Shown: piece by piece, positions 9,152 through 17,814 of the stretch
How positions within the stretch are numbered: the first letter of the stretch is position 1
Layout of the letters: every line of letters starts with the position of its first letter
Origin: Lachnospiraceae bacterium
GTDB taxonomy: Bacteria; Bacillota; Clostridia; Lachnospirales; Lachnospiraceae
DNA length: 42,148 nucleotides
Assembly: GCA_017542245.1 (NCBI GenBank)
Contig: JAFXXN010000106.1
Coordinates: 1-42,148 of the forward strand
Reading direction: 5' to 3'
Program-made: the position numbers and the translations under genes
Notes under the pieces: model-generated
The model's database searches: none
Told to the model about the DNA's origin: nothing
What the model saw: only the letters and a program-made list of their open reading frames with translations

Positions 9152-10024
9152 ATGAAAATAATAGATTTTTTAAAAGATAACAAACCGCATATAAGCTGCG
9201 AACTGTTTCCCCCGAAAAAATGGGAAAATCTTGAATCGGCAAAAGCCGTAGTAGCTGAAACAGCGGCATTAAAGCCCGATTATATGAGTGTAACCTACGG
9301 TGCTACCGGAGGTACCAGCAAATATACCGTAGATCTGGTCGATGTTATAGAAAACACTCACAAAATTCCGGCCCTGGGACATCTTACCTGTGTTTCATCC
9401 GACAGAGAAACCGTAAGGGAGATGGTTTCCGAATACAAAAAACACGGTATCCAGAATATCCTTGCATTAAGAGGCGACATCCCTAAAGACAGCGGATTTG
9501 AGCCTTCCAAGGACTTTCATCATTCCGATGACCTTATGGCCGAAATAAAGTCCATGGGTGATTTTTGTATTGCCGGAGCCTGCTATCCCGAAGGACATCC
9601 CGAATCCAGATCCCTTGAAGAAGATCTGGAATATACAAAAAGAAAAGTCGAAGCAGGTTGTGATTTTCTGATCACTCAGATGTTCTTCGACAATAATATT
9701 CTTTATAATTACATGTATAAATTGCTCAAAAAAGGCATAGATGTACCTATAGATGCCGGAATTATGCCGGTTACAAACAAAACCCAGATAGCAAGGATCA
9801 TCTCCCTTTCGGGAAACCTTGTTCCGCCACGTTTCAAGATGATAGTAGATCACTTCGGAGACAATCCCGAAGCTATGAAACAGGCCGGAATAGCATATGC
9901 GACAGAACAGATCATCGACCTGTTTGCAAACGGGGTAAACTGTGTCCATATCTATACCATGAATCATCCGGAAGTAGCCGGTGAAATATTTAAGAACCTG
10001 TCTTTCATCGCACCCAGGCAGTAA
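9152..10024 (+). CDS. metF: 5,10-methylenetetrahydrofolate reductase
   Basis: Reduces methylene-tetrahydrofolate to methyl-tetrahydrofolate, the methyl donor for methionine synthase. The 290-aa protein shows the family opening MKIIDFLKDNKPHISCELFPPK-like block, YGATGG, LALRGD, FLITQMFFDN and GIMPVTN, all typical of the FAD-binding TIM barrel of MetF. I take the ATG at 9152, with AGGTG 6 nt upstream and the family N-terminus; an in-frame GTG at 9143 (with AAAGG upstream) would add three residues. It leads a plus-strand unit with the MetH reactivation gene 57 nt downstream and then metH, so the pathway steps are encoded in order. I found no convincing S-box riboswitch in the 190-nt upstream gap. 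Confidence 0.96.
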   Translation: MKIIDFLKDNKPHISCELFPPKKWENLESAKAVVAETAALKPDYMSVTYGATGGTSKYTVDLVDVIENTHKIPALGHLTCVSSDRETVREMVSEYKKHGIQNILALRGDIPKDSGFEPSKDFHHSDDLMAEIKSMGDFCIAGACYPEGHPESRSLEEDLEYTKRKVEAGCDFLITQMFFDNNILYNYMYKLLKKGIDVPIDAGIMPVTNKTQIARIISLSGNLVPPRFKMIVDHFGDNPEAMKQAGIAYATEQIIDLFANGVNCVHIYTMNHPEVAGEIFKNLSFIAPRQ

Positions 10025-10081
10025 GTACGCATTCAGAAAGTACCCTGTACATGTTTTGTCAAAGGGAAGGAAGGATTCCAG

Positions 10082-10726
10082 ATGGAAATACTCAGCATGC
10101 CCTCCGGAATTTCTTTAGATATCGATATTAAAGAAACCTACCGTTATCTCGGATATCATTTTCCGGGTAATATACATGAGGATCCCGAACTAAAAAGAAT
10201 AGTCACAGAACTGACTGAAAAAGAAAAGAAAATAATAGCTCCCAGATGTGCATATGAAATATACGGTTTAAAAACAGATGAATCCGCATGTTACTTCTAC
10301 AAGAATAGGCCGGTTCCGGAAGAAACTCCCATTCTTGTCATTGAGAGCAGACGGCTTTCCGCACACATAAAAGAATGCAGTAAAGCCATCCTTTTTGCCG
10401 CAACCATCGGTCCGGGAGCCGATACCATAATACGCAGGTATTCGGGAAGTTCATCTCTAAAGCCGGCTGTTCTTCAGGCAATAGGCGCGGCTGCGATCGA
10501 AGCCTATGCGGATGAAGTGACAGAACAGATAAAAACAGCCTTCCCAAACATAAAGATGCGTTTCAGCCCTGGATACGGAGATTTCAGCCTCGAGCACCAG
10601 AAAGATTTCTTCAGGCTTCTTGAACTCGAAAAAAATCTGGGCATGAATCTGAACAATGCACTGCTGATGACCCCAACCAAGAGCATCACTGCCGTTATCG
10701 GGATACTGCCCGATCCGAAAATCTAA
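10082..10726 (+). CDS. Stand-alone methionine synthase reactivation (activation-domain) protein
   Basis: 214-aa protein related to the C-terminal AdoMet-binding activation domain of MetH, which re-methylates cobalamin when it becomes oxidised. The key stretch is RFSPGYGDF (about 161-169) followed by the KSITAVIG block, matching the RxSPGYG-type region that binds AdoMet and the cobalamin edge. The MetH encoded 19 nt downstream lacks this domain, so the two are very likely partners. The ATG start has GGAAGGA 6 nt upstream. Confidence 0.9.
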   Translation: MEILSMPSGISLDIDIKETYRYLGYHFPGNIHEDPELKRIVTELTEKEKKIIAPRCAYEIYGLKTDESACYFYKNRPVPEETPILVIESRRLSAHIKECSKAILFAATIGPGADTIIRRYSGSSSLKPAVLQAIGAAAIEAYADEVTEQIKTAFPNIKMRFSPGYGDFSLEHQKDFFRLLELEKNLGMNLNNALLMTPTKSITAVIGILPDPKI

Positions 10727-10745
10727 AAGAAAGGATTTCTCTCAT

Positions 10746-13322
10746 ATGCTTTCAAGACAAAATTCGGTTTTAAATAGTCACAGACCACTTAGAGAACTCC
10801 TCGGAAAAGAACTTCTTTTCCTTGACGGAGCCATGGGAACACTGCTTCAGGCAAAAGGCCTTAAAGGCGGTGAGATACCCGAGACCTGGAATATTCTCCA
10901 TCCTGAAGCACTTTTAGATGTACATAAAAGCTATCTTTCGTCCGGTTCAAATATCATTTCCGCAAACACCTTCGGATGTAATAAATATAAGCTTGAACAC
11001 TGCGAATATGATCTTGAAACACTGATTTCTTCCGGCATAAAGCTTGCAAAAGATGCAATAGCCGAATTTGAAGCTGCAAACGAAGGCGAAGTTTATGAAA
11101 AAGGTTTTACACACAAACCTCACTTCACCGCGCTTGATGTAGGCCCTTTGGGCAAACTGCTTAAACCGATAGGTAATATTTCCTTCGATGAAGCCGAATC
11201 GGCATATGCCGAGATTATAAAGGCCGGTACCAAAGCCGGCGCAGATCTCATTCTCTGCGAAACTTTCACTGATCTATATGACCTAAAGGCTGCCATTATA
11301 GCAGCAAAAGAAAACAGCGATCTTCCCATCTTTGTTTCGGTTGCACCTGATGAAAACGGAAGATTGCTGACCGGTGGTGACCTTGAAGCGTATGTAGCCC
11401 TTGCGGAGGGGCTTTCGGTTGATGCTCTCGGAATGAACTGTGGTTTTGGTCCAAAACAGTTTCTGAAATTTCTTCCCACAATTACAAAAGTCTGCTCCAT
11501 CCCGATACTTGTACAGCCTAATGCCAGTCTTCCCAAAGTTGTAAACGGTAAGACTACATTTGATGTTACTCCCTCGGAATTTGCAGAAGATGTTCTGGAA
11601 CTTGTTAAAGAAGGCGTTGCTGTAGCAGGCGGATGCTGCGGCTCCACTCCCGGTCACATCGCTGAAACAATAAGCGTCTGCGAATCGGTTTTAAGTGCCG
11701 GATCTTTAGACTATGTCCGTATACCTTTGGTTCCGTGTGAAAAAAAGAATCTTTCGGTAATCTCCTCCTATACGCACGCTGTTTATTTCGGAGAAAAGCC
11801 GCTCCTTATCGGAGAAAGGATAAATCCCACCGGAAAAAAAGCTCTTAAGCAGGCATTACGAGATAAAGATATCACGTATATCATTAATGAAGCTATAGCA
11901 GAAGAAGATGCCGGTTCAGATATCCTTGACGTAAATGTCGGACTGCCTGAGATTGATGAATGCGAAATGATGGAGAAAGTTATCGAAGAGATAACCGCTG
12001 TAAGTGATCTTCCCCTCCAGATAGATACTTCAGATATAAAGACCATGGAAAGAGCATTAAGGATTTACAATGGCAAACCTCTTCTTAACAGCGTAAACGG
12101 CAAGGAAGAAAGTATGTCCGCAGTATTCCCTTTGGCTAAAAAGTACGGTGCTGCAGTGGTCTGCCTTACTCTTGACGAAAAAGGCATCCCCGAAACCGCA
12201 GCCGAAAGAGTAACCATAGCCGAACGTATTATAAGCAGAGCAAAAGAATACGGTATTGACAAAAAAGATCTTCTGTTTGATTCTCTCACCATGACCGTAA
12301 GTACCAATACCGATAACGGCTTAGTAACCCTCCAGGCATTACGCGAGATCCATGAACGTTTCGGAGTCGGAACAGTACTCGGAGTATCCAATATCAGCTT
12401 TGGATTACCGTTACGAAGTATACTTACCAGTACCTTCTTTACACTTGCTATGGAAAACGGTCTCAGTGCAGGTATTATAAACCCTCTAGATGAAAGACTC
12501 ATGGCTGCCTATGACAGCTTTCTTACTCTTAAAGGCCTTGACCATCAATGTTTAAGATATATAGAAAAATACAGCGAAAAAAATGACCCCTATGTCTCTG
12601 TTAAGATAGGTGCCATAAGCAATACTCTCCCGTCCGGAATCGGTAATGCCCCCGCTTCCGGTCAAAATGCCGCTGCTGCAGGCCAGGATGCGGGAACTTC
12701 CCAGCTCTTTAGCGCTGTAGTAAGAGGCATGACGGAAAAAGCAGGTTTAGAGTGCAAAGCCATGCTTGCCGCCGGAACAGAACCCGTGGATATCATAGAC
12801 AATAACCTCATCCCCGCACTTGATAAAGTAGGAAAATCTTTCGAAGAAAAAAAGACTTTTCTGCCTCAGCTTCTTATGAGTGCCGATGCAGCCAAGTCTG
12901 CTTTTGATGAAATAAAGAAATTCTATGCCGAAAACGGTAATAAGGGCGAATCAAAAGGTACCGTAGTTATGGCCACCGTAAAAGGAGACATTCATGACAT
13001 AGGGAAAAATATCGTTAAAGTTCTTCTTGAAAACTATGATTATACGGTAATTGACCTTGGAAAGGATGTTGCGCCCGAAACAATCGTAGAAACAGTCATT
13101 GAAAATAATATAAAGCTGGTAGGCTTAAGTGCCCTCATGACGACAACAGTTGTAAGTATGGAAGAAACCATAAAGCTTCTTCGTCAAAAAGCTCCCTTCT
13201 GCAAGGTCGTTGTCGGCGGAGCCGTTCTTACTCCCGAATATGCAGAAAAAATCGGTGCCGATGCCTACTCACCGCAGGCAATGGACACCGTTAAATATGC
13301 AAAAGAAGTTTTCGGAAAATAA
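10746..13322 (+). CDS. metH: Cobalamin-dependent methionine synthase lacking the activation domain
   Basis: Transfers a methyl group from methyl-tetrahydrofolate through cobalamin to homocysteine, giving methionine. Domains in the 858-aa protein: homocysteine-binding barrel (about 15-310) with the zinc cysteines in GMNCGFGP and GGCCGS; pterin-binding barrel (about 345-600) with IGERINPTGKK and DVNVGLPE; cobalamin cap (about 650-735) and Rossmann cobalamin domain (about 738-858) with the DxHxxG motif in GDIHDIGKN, whose His ligates cobalt. Bacterial MetH of the E. coli type is about 1,220 aa because it adds the activation domain; here that domain is the upstream gene. A short Ala/Gly/Gln-rich linker (about 635-655) separates the modules. 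The ATG has AAAGGA about 10 nt upstream. It converges with the next gene, with 2 nt between stop codons. Confidence 0.96.
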   Translation: MLSRQNSVLNSHRPLRELLGKELLFLDGAMGTLLQAKGLKGGEIPETWNILHPEALLDVHKSYLSSGSNIISANTFGCNKYKLEHCEYDLETLISSGIKLAKDAIAEFEAANEGEVYEKGFTHKPHFTALDVGPLGKLLKPIGNISFDEAESAYAEIIKAGTKAGADLILCETFTDLYDLKAAIIAAKENSDLPIFVSVAPDENGRLLTGGDLEAYVALAEGLSVDALGMNCGFGPKQFLKFLPTITKVCSIPILVQPNASLPKVVNGKTTFDVTPSEFAEDVLELVKEGVAVAGGCCGSTPGHIAETISVCESVLSAGSLDYVRIPLVPCEKKNLSVISSYTHAVYFGEKPLLIGERINPTGKKALKQALRDKDITYIINEAIAEEDAGSDILDVNVGLPEIDECEMMEKVIEEITAVSDLPLQIDTSDIKTMERALRIYNGKPLLNSVNGKEESMSAVFPLAKKYGAAVVCLTLDEKGIPETAAERVTIAERIISRAKEYGIDKKDLLFDSLTMTVSTNTDNGLVTLQALREIHERFGVGTVLGVSNISFGLPLRSILTSTFFTLAMENGLSAGIINPLDERLMAAYDSFLTLKGLDHQCLRYIEKYSEKNDPYVSVKIGAISNTLPSGIGNAPASGQNAAAAGQDAGTSQLFSAVVRGMTEKAGLECKAMLAAGTEPVDIIDNNLIPALDKVGKSFEEKKTFLPQLLMSADAAKSAFDEIKKFYAENGNKGESKGTVVMATVKGDIHDIGKNIVKVLLENYDYTVIDLGKDVAPETIVETVIENNIKLVGLSALMTTTVVSMEETIKLLRQKAPFCKVVVGGAVLTPEYAEKIGADAYSPQAMDTVKYAKEVFGK

Positions 13323-13324
13323 GC

Positions 13325-15304
13325 TTAAATATCCGCTTCCGTGATAGTCATCAGTTCCTCATCGCTGATGTTTTCATCGGTCATGACTCTGGAAGCCTGA
13401 TTTGAGATAATGGTCTCAAACATATTTCTTATGTCACGCGCATTTGAAAACTGTTCGTTCTTGTTTTTTACATGAGCCTCTATCTTTTCCGAAATGACCT
13501 TTGCTGCTTCATCATTCAGTTTATACTCGTACTTGTCACAGAGTGATGTAAATATTTGTATCAGTTCCTCCGAAGAATAATCCGGGAAATGAATATACTT
13601 GTTAAAACGGCTCTTTAAACCGGGATTTGAATTAATGAATTCCTTCATTAGATCGGGATATCCGGCCACTATGACGATAAAATTGTCCCTTCGTTTTTCC
13701 ATAAGGTTTATAAGGGTATCTATAGCTTCCTGTCCATAGTCATTCCCTTTCTTTGCAAGTGTATAGGCCTCATCTATGAACAGGATGCCCCCGTTTGCCT
13801 CATCGATTTTTTCCTGAGTTTTAATGGCCGTCTGACCGACATATCCCGCAACAAGGCCGGCACGGTCTACTTCAACAAGCTGACCCTTTGAAAGAACTCC
13901 TATTTCCCGGTAAATGTCTGCCATAATCCTGGCTACCGTCGTTTTACCTGTTCCGGGATTTCCCGTAAATACCATATGAAGCGATACCGGAAGGGATTTC
14001 ATGCCCTTCTCTTTTCTCAGCTTCTGCATTTTTACAAGATTTATGAGTTCCCTGACATCCTTCTTTATGGTTTCCATTCCGATCAGTTCGTCTAAATCCG
14101 CCATAGCAGAATGGTTTCCGTCAGATGTCTGTACTGCGCTCTTCTCATCTATTGCATTTTCAGCTTTCAGCCTCTCAAGTTCTTCAACTGCCCCCTGATT
14201 TCCGTTTGCGGCAGATCTTCTCAGCCAGTCAAGGGCTTCTCCTATATCCATATGGACATTATATCCATGCGACAGAATATATTCGGCTTTGTCGGAAGCC
14301 TCCTGTACTCCTGAAAGCGCTGCTCTCATATACCATGAGAAAGCTGCTTCTATATTGGGTTTAATATTTTCCTCAAGGAACCCATCCTCATACAGCTCTC
14401 CGAGGTACATCTGTGCTTTCGGATTTCCGGCCATGGCCGCTTTTATGTACCATGCACGGGCTTTTCTTCTGTCTGTATCCGTTCCTCTTCCGTTCTCATA
14501 AAATGTAGCCACCTTATACTGCGCACCCACGACTCCCTTCTGAGCTGCTTCAAGATAGTAGACGAAAGATTTCGAATCATCATGTATCACACCCGCTCCA
14601 TCCTCATAGATAACACCGAGCCTGTATGCAGCAAGCGCGTGTTCCTCGGCAACATCCGAGAATTTATGGGCATTTCTGTAATATTTTACAGCTTCGGTGC
14701 ATTCACCTCTTTTTTCACGGAGAACACCCATATAATAATACGAAGAAAGATCATTTAAAATATTTGCCTCTGTCATTAGTTCAAGAGCCTTATCCTGATT
14801 TTCTTCAACACCTTTGCCCTCCATGTAAAGAAGAGCAAGGCTTACCAGTGCTTTTGGATTACTGTTGTCATATTTTACGGTATCAGTAAGATATGCCGCA
14901 GCTTTCTGATAATTAATGGGAGTACCGCGGCCTAACCGGTACATTTCTCCAAGATAATACAGCGAATCAATACTGCCTTTCTGATTTGCATTTTCATAGC
15001 AGGCAAGCGCCTTTACATAATCCTGCTGAACACCGTATCCGAGTTCATAACAGAATCCCAGGAAAAGGCTGGCTATGGGCAGATTTGCATAGGGCATCTT
15101 ATGACACCATGCAACTATCTTATCGGCAGGTACCGATTTTATGTTCACTCTTGTAATCTGAAGAGAAAGATGAAAACGTGCATCATTATTTCCCTTCTTT
15201 ATTTCGTCGGTCAGGTAATCGAATTTTGCTTCTGCTGACATCTCTGCCCAGCGGGCAGGATCCGCTTCATATAATGGTTTGTAATTGTCAACTGTTAGCT
15301 TCAT
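13325..15304 (-). CDS. Sel1-repeat / CbbX-SpoVK-type AAA+ ATPase fusion
   Basis: 659-aa fusion protein. About residues 50-385 are Sel1-like (TPR-related) repeats with recurring A-x-x-x-LGxxYxxGxG patterns, usually a protein-binding scaffold. About residues 400-659 form one AAA+ module of the CbbX/SpoVK kind: P-loop GNPGTGKTT (about 446-454), pore-loop region GYVGQT, Walker B ILFIDEAY, sensor-1 VAGYPD and arginine-finger region GLKSRFNKYIHF. CbbX and SpoVK proteins are about 300 aa, so the repeat half is an addition. It starts with ATG overlapping the murI stop by 4 nt (ATGA), so translation is coupled to murI. The target remodelled by the ATPase is unknown. Confidence 0.88.
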   Translation of the reverse strand: MKLTVDNYKPLYEADPARWAEMSAEAKFDYLTDEIKKGNNDARFHLSLQITRVNIKSVPADKIVAWCHKMPYANLPIASLFLGFCYELGYGVQQDYVKALACYENANQKGSIDSLYYLGEMYRLGRGTPINYQKAAAYLTDTVKYDNSNPKALVSLALLYMEGKGVEENQDKALELMTEANILNDLSSYYYMGVLREKRGECTEAVKYYRNAHKFSDVAEEHALAAYRLGVIYEDGAGVIHDDSKSFVYYLEAAQKGVVGAQYKVATFYENGRGTDTDRRKARAWYIKAAMAGNPKAQMYLGELYEDGFLEENIKPNIEAAFSWYMRAALSGVQEASDKAEYILSHGYNVHMDIGEALDWLRRSAANGNQGAVEELERLKAENAIDEKSAVQTSDGNHSAMADLDELIGMETIKKDVRELINLVKMQKLRKEKGMKSLPVSLHMVFTGNPGTGKTTVARIMADIYREIGVLSKGQLVEVDRAGLVAGYVGQTAIKTQEKIDEANGGILFIDEAYTLAKKGNDYGQEAIDTLINLMEKRRDNFIVIVAGYPDLMKEFINSNPGLKSRFNKYIHFPDYSSEELIQIFTSLCDKYEYKLNDEAAKVISEKIEAHVKNKNEQFSNARDIRNMFETIISNQASRVMTDENISDEELMTITEADI

Positions 15305-16119
15305 CTCTGTTCAAAATTCCTTATCTTAACTTCATCGGGGCCTACTATGCCCTCACCCAAAAAAGATCCTGCAAGTTCCGCGAAGGCTCTAGGTCCGTCA
15401 CTTACATAAAACTCATGTACCGGATCCTGTTTTTCTTCGCATAACAGATCGTTTTCCTCCAGCATGTACCTAAATTCCCTTGCACATTCAAATGCCGGAT
15501 TGACCAGTTTGATTTTCTTTCCGGCAACTTTGGCTATCTCTTCCGCAAGCAGAGGATAATGCGTGCAGCCAAGTATCAGGGCATCTATATCCTTTTCTAA
15601 AAGTTCATCCAGATATCGATGTATGATCTGTCTGGTAATATCATCCGATATCCATCCTTCTTCCACAAGCGGAACAAAGAGCGGACAGGCTTTTTTAAAG
15701 ATTTTTATCTTGGGGTCTGTCTTATGGAGAAACTCCTCATAGATACCGCTGTTTATGGTAGCCCTTGTAGCTATAACACCGATCCGGTTATTTTCGGTGG
15801 CTTCTGCCGCTGCTTTGGCTCCGGGCTTTACCACTCCTATTATCGGGACCTTCAGTTCATGTCGCAAGGTCTCAAGTGCCAGAGCACTTGCCGTATTACA
15901 GGCTATAACTATGGCTTTTACTCCTTGAGATATCAGGAAATCTGCAATCTGCCTCGAATACATGATGATCGTTTCTTTAGACTTGTTACCGTAAGGAACT
16001 CTTGCAGTATCTCCAAAATAAACTATTTTCTCGTTCGGAAGGCTTTTCATAAGTTCCTTCACAACAGTGGTCCCGCCTATACCTGAATCAAATACTCCTA
16101 TCGGAGCCATGGAAGACAT
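15301..16119 (-). CDS. murI: Glutamate racemase
   Basis: Converts L-glutamate to D-glutamate for peptidoglycan stem peptides, in the cytoplasm. The 272-aa length is typical. Visible landmarks are GVFDSGIGG near the start (catalytic Asp region), YFGDTARVPYG, the first catalytic Cys in ACNTAS and the second in GCTHYP with its His. The ATG start has AAGGAG about 8 nt upstream. It follows the HIT gene by 45 nt and overlaps the Sel1/AAA+ gene by 4 nt. Confidence 0.96.
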   Translation of the reverse strand: MSSMAPIGVFDSGIGGTTVVKELMKSLPNEKIVYFGDTARVPYGNKSKETIIMYSRQIADFLISQGVKAIVIACNTASALALETLRHELKVPIIGVVKPGAKAAAEATENNRIGVIATRATINSGIYEEFLHKTDPKIKIFKKACPLFVPLVEEGWISDDITRQIIHRYLDELLEKDIDALILGCTHYPLLAEEIAKVAGKKIKLVNPAFECAREFRYMLEENDLLCEEKQDPVHEFYVSDGPRAFAELAGSFLGEGIVGPDEVKIRNFEQR

Positions 16120-16164
16120 AAACTTTCTCCTTTTTCTGTATTTATGCCGAGCATCTAAAAAATC

Positions 16165-16575
16165 TTACAGAAACGCCCTGATCTTCTTTGCATACTCCTC
16201 AGCTTCACCCTCTGCATATTCCAGATGGGTCCACGGAACCGCAATCCCATCATCCTTAAATCTCGGAATAAGATGTATATGCAGGTGAAATACCGACTGC
16301 CATGCAGCCTCTCCGGAATTCTGCAAAAGATTTATTCCGTCACAGTTAAATGCCTTCTTCTGTGCATTTGCTATCTTTGAAGCTAAGAGAAGCGCCTTCT
16401 CAGCCACTTCTTTATCTATGGAAAGCAGGTCCGCACAATGCTTTTTCGGTAAAATCAGCACATGGCCTTTTGCGGCCGGAGAAATATCCATTATTACCTT
16501 AAAGTCCTCATCTTCATAAACACATGTCGAGGGGATGCTCCCGTCGATTATCCTGCAAAAAATACAATTCTCCAT
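16165..16575 (-). CDS. HIT-family nucleotide-binding protein (Hint-like)
   Basis: 136-aa histidine-triad protein; Hint-type relatives hydrolyse nucleoside phosphoramidates and related nucleotides. The start CIFCRIIDG and the active-site triad HLHIHL (97-102) are diagnostic. The frame opens earlier, at 16665, but the ATG at 16575 has GGAGG 6 nt upstream and begins at the family N-terminus (MENCIFCR), so the extra 30 Arg-rich residues are not real. It is the first gene of the unit with murI and the Sel1/AAA+ gene, behind a hairpin-rich stretch. Confidence 0.95.
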   Translation of the reverse strand: MENCIFCRIIDGSIPSTCVYEDEDFKVIMDISPAAKGHVLILPKKHCADLLSIDKEVAEKALLLASKIANAQKKAFNCDGINLLQNSGEAAWQSVFHLHIHLIPRFKDDGIAVPWTHLEYAEGEAEEYAKKIRAFL

Positions 16576-16621
16576 ATCTTCCTCCGTCAGTATTTTCAAA
16601 TAATCATCAATGTCACCTCGA

Positions 16622-16741
16622 AAACGCCTTCTGCGTTTCCTTGGTAACAAAACGATGCTCCGCATCTCATTTCAGTCGGGGGCGACCCCCGACTGAAACG
16701 AAGATATCCCCCCCACCTTCGCTAGGGTGGGGGATATCTTC
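16622..16741 (-). repeat. Four consecutive hairpins in the probable leader of the HIT-murI unit
   Basis: Four inverted repeats lie side by side. H1 is AAACGC/GCGTTT at 16622-16638 with a 5-nt loop. H2 is GATGC/GCATC at 16654-16666. H3 is a perfect 13-bp stem at 16670-16698 with a 3-nt CGA loop, core GTCGGGGG/CCCCCGAC. H4 is about 16 bp at 16700-16741 with an 8-nt loop and two extra C residues in one arm. None is followed by a clean U-tract in either direction, so they do not look like simple terminators. If the promoter at 16763-16791 is right, they form a roughly 180-nt structured 5' leader ahead of the HIT gene. Confidence 0.8.
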
Positions 16742-16762
16742 TATTTTTGTTATATGCATACT

Positions 16763-16791
16763 ATATTACACTGATTTTATAATTCTTTCAA
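16763..16791 (-). promoter_or_regulatory. Predicted sigma-A promoter for the HIT-murI-Sel1/AAA unit
   Basis: On the minus strand TTGAAA (16791-16786; 5 of 6) is followed by 17 nt and TAATAT (16768-16763; 4 of 6). The transcript would pass through the four hairpins before reaching the HIT start codon. Confidence 0.5.
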
Positions 16792-16822
16792 GTATTCTTT
16801 GATTTTTTGATAATTTTTTTAT

Positions 16823-16850
16823 TTAACTTTTCCGGATTATATGCTATAAT
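16823..16850 (+). promoter_or_regulatory. Predicted sigma-A promoter for the acyltransferase gene
   Basis: TTAACT (16823-16828; 4 of 6) lies 16 nt before a perfect TATAAT (16845-16850). The start codon at 16950 is about 90 nt downstream of the expected transcription start. It is back-to-back with the HIT promoter. Confidence 0.55.
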
Positions 16851-16949
16851 ATTTTTGATACAGTCACAATTACCATTCGTTGCGGTATCAATTTCCATAT
16901 AAGGATAAGATTTCTATGTCTTATCCGCAACACTACCTGGATTTCACAT

Positions 16950-17723
16950 ATGGCCGAGTTTAAAAATCTGTATCATTCGGCCAGTTGGAGGGATATGAGA
17001 AGTATATTTATTGCTTTAACGATTTTTTTGTTCCTTGTTATTACATTCCCCGTTTATCTTGTAACGGCGTTGGTAAGAGTATTTAATAAACATGCCTGTG
17101 CATCTTTTTCACAAAGATTCATAAACTCTGCCTTCCGGCTTCTTATGTGGGAAGCCGGAGCTAAGATAACATTGCTCGGTAAAGAAAATATTCCAAAGGA
17201 TACTCCGGTACTTTATGTTTCCAACCACAGAAGCTATGCCGATACACCCTTAGGATATATGACCGTTGGCGGTCTTACGGGCTTCATAGCAAAGAAAGAA
17301 ATTAAAAAATTTCCCATTCTTCCCCTTTGGATGAAGAACATGACCTGCCTGTTCCTTGACAGAGACGATATGCGTCAGGGACTTAAAACCATCCTGACCG
17401 CGGTAGATAATGTAAAAGAAGGATATTCAGTATTTATCATGCCCGAAGGTACAAGAAATCATAATGAAGAAATGCTCCCCTTCAAGGAAGGCAGCTTTAA
17501 GATAGCCGAAAAGTCAGGCTGTCCCATAGTTCCCGTCGCCATCTCAAATTCCGACGCCCTCTATGAGCTTCATAAGCCTTGGGTCAAAAAAGCGAAAGTT
17601 GTCGTACATTACGGAGAACCCATCCCCACAACCGACTTAACCCGTGATGATAAAAAAGCTCTTGCAGGCCGTGTTCAGGGCATCATAGCCGATATGTTGA
17701 AAGAAGATAAAAAGCTGATATAG
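16950..17723 (+). CDS. 1-acyl-sn-glycerol-3-phosphate acyltransferase (PlsC family)
   Basis: Likely adds the second acyl chain to lysophosphatidic acid to give phosphatidic acid at the inner membrane face. The 257-aa protein has one N-terminal membrane helix (about 18-45), the acyltransferase HX4D motif in NHRSYAD (His93, Asp98) and the substrate-binding MPEGTR block (about 165-169). The ATG is preceded by a weak GGA site. It has its own promoter and a 91-nt gap before the next plus-strand gene. PlsC-like proteins may act on other lysolipids, so the substrate is by family only. Confidence 0.9.
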   Translation: MAEFKNLYHSASWRDMRSIFIALTIFLFLVITFPVYLVTALVRVFNKHACASFSQRFINSAFRLLMWEAGAKITLLGKENIPKDTPVLYVSNHRSYADTPLGYMTVGGLTGFIAKKEIKKFPILPLWMKNMTCLFLDRDDMRQGLKTILTAVDNVKEGYSVFIMPEGTRNHNEEMLPFKEGSFKIAEKSGCPIVPVAISNSDALYELHKPWVKKAKVVVHYGEPIPTTDLTRDDKKALAGRVQGIIADMLKEDKKLI

Positions 17724-17727
17724 GGTA

Positions 17728-17756
17728 TTGATTTTTAAAAAAAAAGATGATATTAT
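17728..17756 (+). promoter_or_regulatory. Predicted sigma-A promoter for the 184-aa membrane protein gene
   Basis: TTGATT (17728-17733) is followed by 17 nt, mostly A, and TATTAT (17751-17756; 5 of 6). It starts just after the acyltransferase stop codon, so the downstream gene probably has its own transcription start as well as read-through. Confidence 0.5.
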
Positions 17757-17814
17757 ACAGAATGTTGGTTTTTTATGTTAAAGAAAGGATATCCTATACA
17801 GGAAAGGTTTTATT

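Noticed and set aside
11120-11657. Overlapping open frames on the minus strand inside metH
   Set aside because: They are antisense to a conserved enzyme and show no recognisable domain.
16576-16665. Arg-rich 30-residue N-terminal extension of the HIT protein
   Set aside because: A GGAGG site and the family N-terminus place the start at 16575; the extension lies in the hairpin-rich leader.
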